From UBA668 sp963720695 (GTDB lineage Bacteria > Actinomycetota > Acidimicrobiia > Acidimicrobiales > Ilumatobacteraceae): a DNA stretch of 64,000 nt. Positions 60,292-64,000 of the stretch are shown here, in pieces. Position 1 is the first letter of the stretch; each line of letters begins with the position of its first letter. The notes beneath the pieces are model-generated. The model saw only the letters and a list, made by a program, of their open reading frames with translations, had not been told where the DNA came from and made no database searches. The stretch spans positions 1-64,000 of the forward strand of contig CAVRGG010000001.1 in NCBI GenBank assembly GCA_963720695.1, written 5' to 3'. Made by a program: the position numbers and the translations under genes.

Positions 60292-61530
60292 TCAGATCGT
60301 GGCGGCATCGCCCGGTGGTACGAGCCGGAGCAGCATCGTGGCCATGGCGGTCACGACCACCTGGGTCGCGGCCGCAGCGATCAGCGCCGCCGGCACGCCG
60401 ATGCTCGATGCCAGCGCACCCCACCCGAACGCTCCGGCCGATGCGCCGAGCCAGACCACGAGCATCACCACGGACGACGCCCGGCCGCGCACCCATGACG
60501 GAAGGATGAGCATGAACATCGAGTACACGACGTTCATCGTGATCATCGCCGCAGCTCCGGCCAGCACGAGTCCCCCGACCGCGACCCACATCAGTGACGT
60601 GGACGCGAGCAACGCGGTTCCGATCGCCCACACGACCGCCGCGGCGAACACGAGCGTGTCGACGCCGACGAGCGGCTTCAGTCGAGGCAGGATCCACACG
60701 GCCACGATGGCGCCGACGCCGAGTGCGGCCGACAGGACTCCGAACTGACCGGGCGTCGCATGGAGCTTGTTCCGAGCGACGAGCGGGAGCAGTGCGGTGA
60801 GCGCCGAGGTGACCGCGAACGCCAGCATGATCCGGAGTGCGAACTTCTTCAGCTGAGGAGAGCCGAGGAAGTAGCGCACGCCGGTGCGCATGGCGGCGAC
60901 GACACCTTCGTGCGCCGGTGGGCCGTCCTCGGCAGGACGGTAGGCGCGGGCGACCAGCACGATGCCGAGGAACGACACCGCGTTCAGCAGGAACACGGCC
61001 CCGGCGCCGGAGATGGCGATCACCACACCGGCCAGCGCCGGGCCGAGGGACTGCGCACCGTTGTAGGAGATGTTGTTGAGCCCGATCGCCTGTGGCAACT
61101 CCTCCGGCCCGACCAGTTCCGGGATCAGCGCCATGAACGCCGGGCCGGACAGGGTGAGTGCGATCGAGAGCAGGAACGTGCCGAGCAGGAGGAGCGGGAC
61201 ATCGAGGTTGCCTGCGATCTGAAGTGCTCCGAGCGCGGCGGCCACCACCATCGCCGCGGCCTGCGTCCAGATGATCAGGCGCCGGCGGTCGATCACATCG
61301 GCGAACGCACCCGCGGGCAGCGCGAACAGGAAGCCGGGGACGGTCCACGCGGTCTGGGCGAGACTGACGATGGCGGGGGAGCTGGTGAGCGAGGTCATCG
61401 CCCACGCCGCGCCCACCGTGTGCATCGTCGTGCCGACGTTCGACACCAGGCTGGCGATCCAGAGCGCCCGGAAGATGCCGACTCGCAGAGGTGACCACGG
61501 CCCGAGCGGGGGGATGGTGGTCACGGTCAT
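60292..61530 (-). CDS. MFS transporter (EntS/enterobactin-exporter-like group)
   Basis: 412 residues from ATG 61530 (TVTTIPPLGPWSPLRVGIFR); a longer frame to 61569 enters the divergent gap. It has twelve helices and the family loop text ALWIASLVSNVGTTMHTVGA, PAGAFADVIDRRRLIIWTQA (motif A, DxxDRRR) and PAFMALIPELVGPEELPQAI, typical of the MFS_3/EntS type of exporters. The substrate is unknown. It is divergent from the ArsR-type regulator at 61620 (89-bp gap) and upstream of the nucleoside hydrolase. Confidence 0.9.
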   Translation of the reverse strand: MTVTTIPPLGPWSPLRVGIFRALWIASLVSNVGTTMHTVGAAWAMTSLTSSPAIVSLAQTAWTVPGFLFALPAGAFADVIDRRRLIIWTQAAAMVVAAALGALQIAGNLDVPLLLLGTFLLSIALTLSGPAFMALIPELVGPEELPQAIGLNNISYNGAQSLGPALAGVVIAISGAGAVFLLNAVSFLGIVLVARAYRPAEDGPPAHEGVVAAMRTGVRYFLGSPQLKKFALRIMLAFAVTSALTALLPLVARNKLHATPGQFGVLSAALGVGAIVAVWILPRLKPLVGVDTLVFAAAVVWAIGTALLASTSLMWVAVGGLVLAGAAAMITMNVVYSMFMLILPSWVRGRASSVVMLVVWLGASAGAFGWGALASSIGVPAALIAAAATQVVVTAMATMLLRLVPPGDAATI

Positions 61531-61619
61531 CGGCAAAGTCTGGCGGTTCGATCGTGTGATGCAACGCACTTCTCGCCGAACCGTTGACGAACGGGCGACA
61601 ATTCCCTAATGTTCGAAAG

Positions 61620-62201
61620 ATGTCGGACAATGAGCAAGTCCTCGACTACGAGCTCGCAGAACACGTCGTCGCCGACACGCCGGCGCGGCTCAAAGCGCTG
61701 GGCGATCCCTTGCGGCAACTCCTGCTCGACCTGGTGCTGGAGCAGGCGATGACGGTCACCCAATTGGCGGCAAGGGTGAAGCGGCCGCGGGGGACCATCG
61801 CCCACCACGTGGACCTGTTGCTCGACGCGGGGTTGTTGCAGGTGGTGCGGACGCGCAAGGTCCGAGCGATGGAGGAGCGGTTCTACGGACGAACCGCCCG
61901 AACGATCGTGTTCCCCGAGGGCACCCACGAGGGTGATCTCCCGTTCTTCAACGACGCTCGCGCCGTCGCCGACCTCGAGGCGATGGCAGCCGATCTCCCC
62001 GCGGGCTTCACGATGCGCTCGGTGCGCATTCCCGACGACGTCGCCGCCGAGTTCGCCGCGCGAGTCGACGCGCTCGCGCTCGAGTTCAGTCGGATGCGCC
62101 GCGGCGGCACCCGCGAGTACGCCTTCCTCGCCGCGTTCTTCCCCACGACCCGCCCGGTGGCACCGCCACCCTCGACACAAGGAACCTCACATGGCACGTG
62201 A
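61620..62201 (+). CDS. ArsR/winged-helix transcriptional regulator
   Basis: 193 residues from ATG 61620. Winged helix at about residues 25-85: LKALGDPLRQLLLDLVLEQA, MTVTQLAARVKRPRGTIAHH, VDLLLDAGLLQVVRTRKVRA, EERFYGRTART. The C-terminal part is a dimer or ligand domain (DLEAMAADLPAGFTMRSVRI). The metal-binding CxC of classical ArsR is absent, so another signal is sensed. Its end overlaps the next MFS gene start by 11 nt, and it is divergent from the first MFS gene, so it could control both. Confidence 0.88.
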   Translation: MSDNEQVLDYELAEHVVADTPARLKALGDPLRQLLLDLVLEQAMTVTQLAARVKRPRGTIAHHVDLLLDAGLLQVVRTRKVRAMEERFYGRTARTIVFPEGTHEGDLPFFNDARAVADLEAMAADLPAGFTMRSVRIPDDVAAEFAARVDALALEFSRMRRGGTREYAFLAAFFPTTRPVAPPPSTQGTSHGT

Positions 62202-63561
62202 GCGCGTGCGCCTCGGCGCCAGTTACCGGAAGCTCTACACCGCGACCGCGCTGTCCAACATCGGTGACGGCATGGCAGCCATCGCCTACCCCTGGTTGGC
62301 GACCGCGATCACCCGCAACCCGATCCTCATCGCCCTGGTCGCCGCAGCGCAGCGGTTGCCGTGGCTGTTCTTCACGTTGCCCGCCGGCGTCATCACCGAC
62401 CGGGTGGATCGCAAGCGAGCGATGGTCGCGATGGACACGCTCCGGTTCGCGTTCACGCTCCTGATCGCGTTCGCGGTGCTCGGCGAGCAGGGCACGCTTC
62501 CGGCACCCGATGAGCTCCAGAACGTGGTCGGAACTCGCTCGGGGCTCTACATGCTGCTGATCGTCGCCACGATCCTGCTCGGTTGTGCGGAGGTGCTGCG
62601 GGACAACTGTGGTCAGACGTTCATGCCCTCGATCGTGAAGGCCGAGCATCTCGAGCGGGCGAACGGGCGGATGTGGAGCATCGAGTCCGTCACCAACACC
62701 TTCGTCGGGCCGCCGCTGGGATCGCTGTTCCTCCTCGTCGCCTTCTCCATTCCCTTCTTCGTGGACGCCGGTTCGTTCTTCGTCGCGGCAGCGCTCGTGG
62801 CCACCATCCCCGGGTCGTTCAGAGCGAGTCATCCCGATGAGGACCACGTCCGGCCGAATTGGCGGGTCGAGCTCAAGGAAGGCGTGAAGTGGCTGTGGGC
62901 CAACCCGCTGCTGCGATCCATGGCCATCATCCTCGGGCTGATGAACATGGCGTCGAACCTCAGCGGAGCGATGTTCGTGCTGTTCTCCCAGGACGTGCTG
63001 AACATCTCCCCGTTCACGTTCACACTGATGGGCTTCGGATTCGCGATCGGCGCGATCGTCGGCGGGTACACCGCACCGTGGTTGTCGCGCACGCTCGGGA
63101 GCGGCGCCTGCCTGGCGCTCACGCTGGGCTCGACCGCGGTCACCCAGTTCCTCGTCGGGTTGTCGTCGTTCTGGCCGCTCACGGCCGTGATCTTCGCGAT
63201 CGGGGCGCTGCTCAGTGCGTCGTGGAACGTGATCACCGTCAGCCTGCGTCAGACGATCATCCCACCGCACCTGCTCGGCCGGGTGAACAGCGTCTACCGG
63301 TTCTTCGCGTGGGGGATGATCCCGATCGGGGCGGCCCTGGGCGGTGTGGTCGTCGCCGTCATGGGCCGGTTCGTCTCACACGAGATGGCGCTGCGCAGCG
63401 TCTGGTTCGTCGACTCGGGGATCCACGTGGTGCTCTTCGTCGTCGGTCGCCGACTGCTGACCACCGAGCGGATGGAAGGTGCACGTGCGGCGGCGCTCGC
63501 CGCGCCGGTCAGTGCCGACGACGATCCTCCACAGCGGGTGCCGTCGCCGGAGCCGACGTGA
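62191..63561 (+). CDS. MFS transporter
   Basis: 456 residues from ATG 62191, overlapping the regulator gene. It has twelve helices and the MFS loop FTLPAGVITDRVDRKRAMVA (DxxDRKR), TFMPSIVKAEHLERANGRMW, WANPLLRSMAIILGLMNMAS and SASWNVITVSLRQTIIPPHL LGRVNS-type text of the MFS_3 group. It is related to the exporter at 60292 but not a close copy. Coupling to the ArsR-type regulator suggests induced efflux of a toxic compound. The 3' end overlaps the convergent acyl-CoA dehydrogenase-like gene by 53 bp. Confidence 0.9.
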   Translation: MARERVRLGASYRKLYTATALSNIGDGMAAIAYPWLATAITRNPILIALVAAAQRLPWLFFTLPAGVITDRVDRKRAMVAMDTLRFAFTLLIAFAVLGEQGTLPAPDELQNVVGTRSGLYMLLIVATILLGCAEVLRDNCGQTFMPSIVKAEHLERANGRMWSIESVTNTFVGPPLGSLFLLVAFSIPFFVDAGSFFVAAALVATIPGSFRASHPDEDHVRPNWRVELKEGVKWLWANPLLRSMAIILGLMNMASNLSGAMFVLFSQDVLNISPFTFTLMGFGFAIGAIVGGYTAPWLSRTLGSGACLALTLGSTAVTQFLVGLSSFWPLTAVIFAIGALLSASWNVITVSLRQTIIPPHLLGRVNSVYRFFAWGMIPIGAALGGVVVAVMGRFVSHEMALRSVWFVDSGIHVVLFVVGRRLLTTERMEGARAAALAAPVSADDDPPQRVPSPEPT

Positions 63562-64000
63562 GGACCTCCGCGACCACCCGTTCGAGGTTTCCGGCATTCG
63601 GTCCGGGCTCGACGTGCACCACTCCACGACGGATGCGCCCGGCGAGGCTCCGCTCGAAGTAGGGGGTCACCACTTTGGCGACTTCCCACCCTTGGTCCTG
63701 CGGGCCGAGCATCGCCTCGGCGGGGAGCCGAACACCGTCGAAGGTGACCACTCCATCGTTCATCGCGACGCCGCTCGTCGCCAGGTCGACGATGACGCTG
63801 GTCAGGCCGCGACGCCCGCCCTCGTCGTTGCTGCGGGCGAAGACGAGGGCATGATCGGGGCTGCTCTCGCCTTGGGTCATGGCCTTGGTCCCGCTGAGTG
63901 TGATGCCGTTCCAGCCGATCTCGACTCGGCACGTCGCCTTCTGCGGGTTGGGTTCCCCCGGTTCCTGGAGGAGCACGGTCCACGAGTGGAGGCCGGTGAT
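63509..64000 (-). CDS. Acyl-CoA dehydrogenase, partial (cut by window edge), C-terminal domain not seen
   Basis: About 164 residues from the right edge to the stop at 63509. Middle-domain features: GLHSWTVLLQEPGEP, CRVEIGWNGITLSGTKAMTQ (the loop before the Lys-containing strand), LVFARSNDEGGRRGLTSVIV, DGVRLPAEAMLGPQDQGWEV and YFERSLAGRIRRG. The protein then ends within some 50 residues, so the long C-terminal helical bundle of normal acyl-CoA dehydrogenases is missing; it may be truncated, or the rest may be in another frame. Its start is beyond the window. Confidence 0.75.
   Translation of the reverse strand: MTGLHSWTVLLQEPGEPNPQKATCRVEIGWNGITLSGTKAMTQGESSPDHALVFARSNDEGGRRGLTSVIVDLATSGVAMNDGVVTFDGVRLPAEAMLGPQDQGWEVAKVVTPYFERSLAGRIRRGVVHVEPGPNAGNLERVVAEVLTSAPATAPAVEDRRRH

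Overview
The window reads as chromosome of a high-GC actinobacterium. Actinobacterial signatures include a mycothiol-type DinB-like protein (TIGR03086), an F420-type PPOX domain, a DUF222/HNH (13E12-type) endonuclease, a DUF6325/SHOCT pair, a GAP/Sap-type membrane protein, many TetR, MarR and ECF sigma factors, and frequent GTG starts with ATGA-type overlaps. Acidimicrobiia (Ilumatobacter-like) is my best guess from protein feel, but it is inference only.

Layout. 1-3.3 kb: edge of a RecB-like nuclease gene, a secreted peptidase-type hydrolase and a DinB-like protein. 3.37-10.64 kb: an intact tRNA-Leu(UAA) whose last 54 bp are perfectly repeated at 10585-10638. The ~7.2 kb between the repeats looks like an integrated island. 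It holds three separate ECF sigma factor / single-pass membrane protein pairs plus a VapBC toxin-antitoxin pair, and no recognisable integrase. 10.8-15.1 kb: an orphan immunity-like protein, a YCII/ECF sigma pair, a Phd/PIN toxin-antitoxin locus and an 89-bp duplicated segment. 15.1-24.4 kb: a tightly overlapping minus-strand unit (amidase, PIG-L deacetylase, Gfo/Idh dehydrogenase, DegT aminotransferase) divergent from a glycerol-1-phosphate-dehydrogenase-like enzyme, then a GH3 glycosidase, a methyltransferase and a PaaX-like regulator. 24.5-29.6 kb: a TetR-controlled divergon with an aromatic-ring monooxygenase joined in frame to a PPOX domain, two AhpD/CMD-like proteins and a metallo-hydrolase. 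29.6-33.8 kb: a strongly broken region (LuxR-type ATPase regulator, acyl-CoA dehydrogenase, methyltransferase fragments). 33.9-45.2 kb: small regulator-plus-target units (TetR/ABC exporter, TetR/NAD(P)-epimerase, MarR-GNAT, MarR/cupin), several with clear palindromic operators. 45.3-64 kb: mostly housekeeping-like genes, including a LuxR regulator, aldo/keto reductase, FUSC-type membrane protein, Anbu-type peptidase, DUF222/HNH protein, SulP transporter, acyl-CoA dehydrogenase, a di-iron metallo-beta-lactamase/GGDEF fusion, nucleoside hydrolase and two MFS transporters.

Many otherwise good genes carry 1-2 nt indels (near 552, 1530, 5885, 14650, 15250-15295, 18440, 18620, 36070, 47670, 48590, 48660 and 57420, with a dense cluster at 30.2-33.6 kb). 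Genes between these sites are clean. This could be assembly indels (long-read style), real gene decay, or both; raw reads are needed to decide, so I annotate these as frameshifted genes and describe the joined product.
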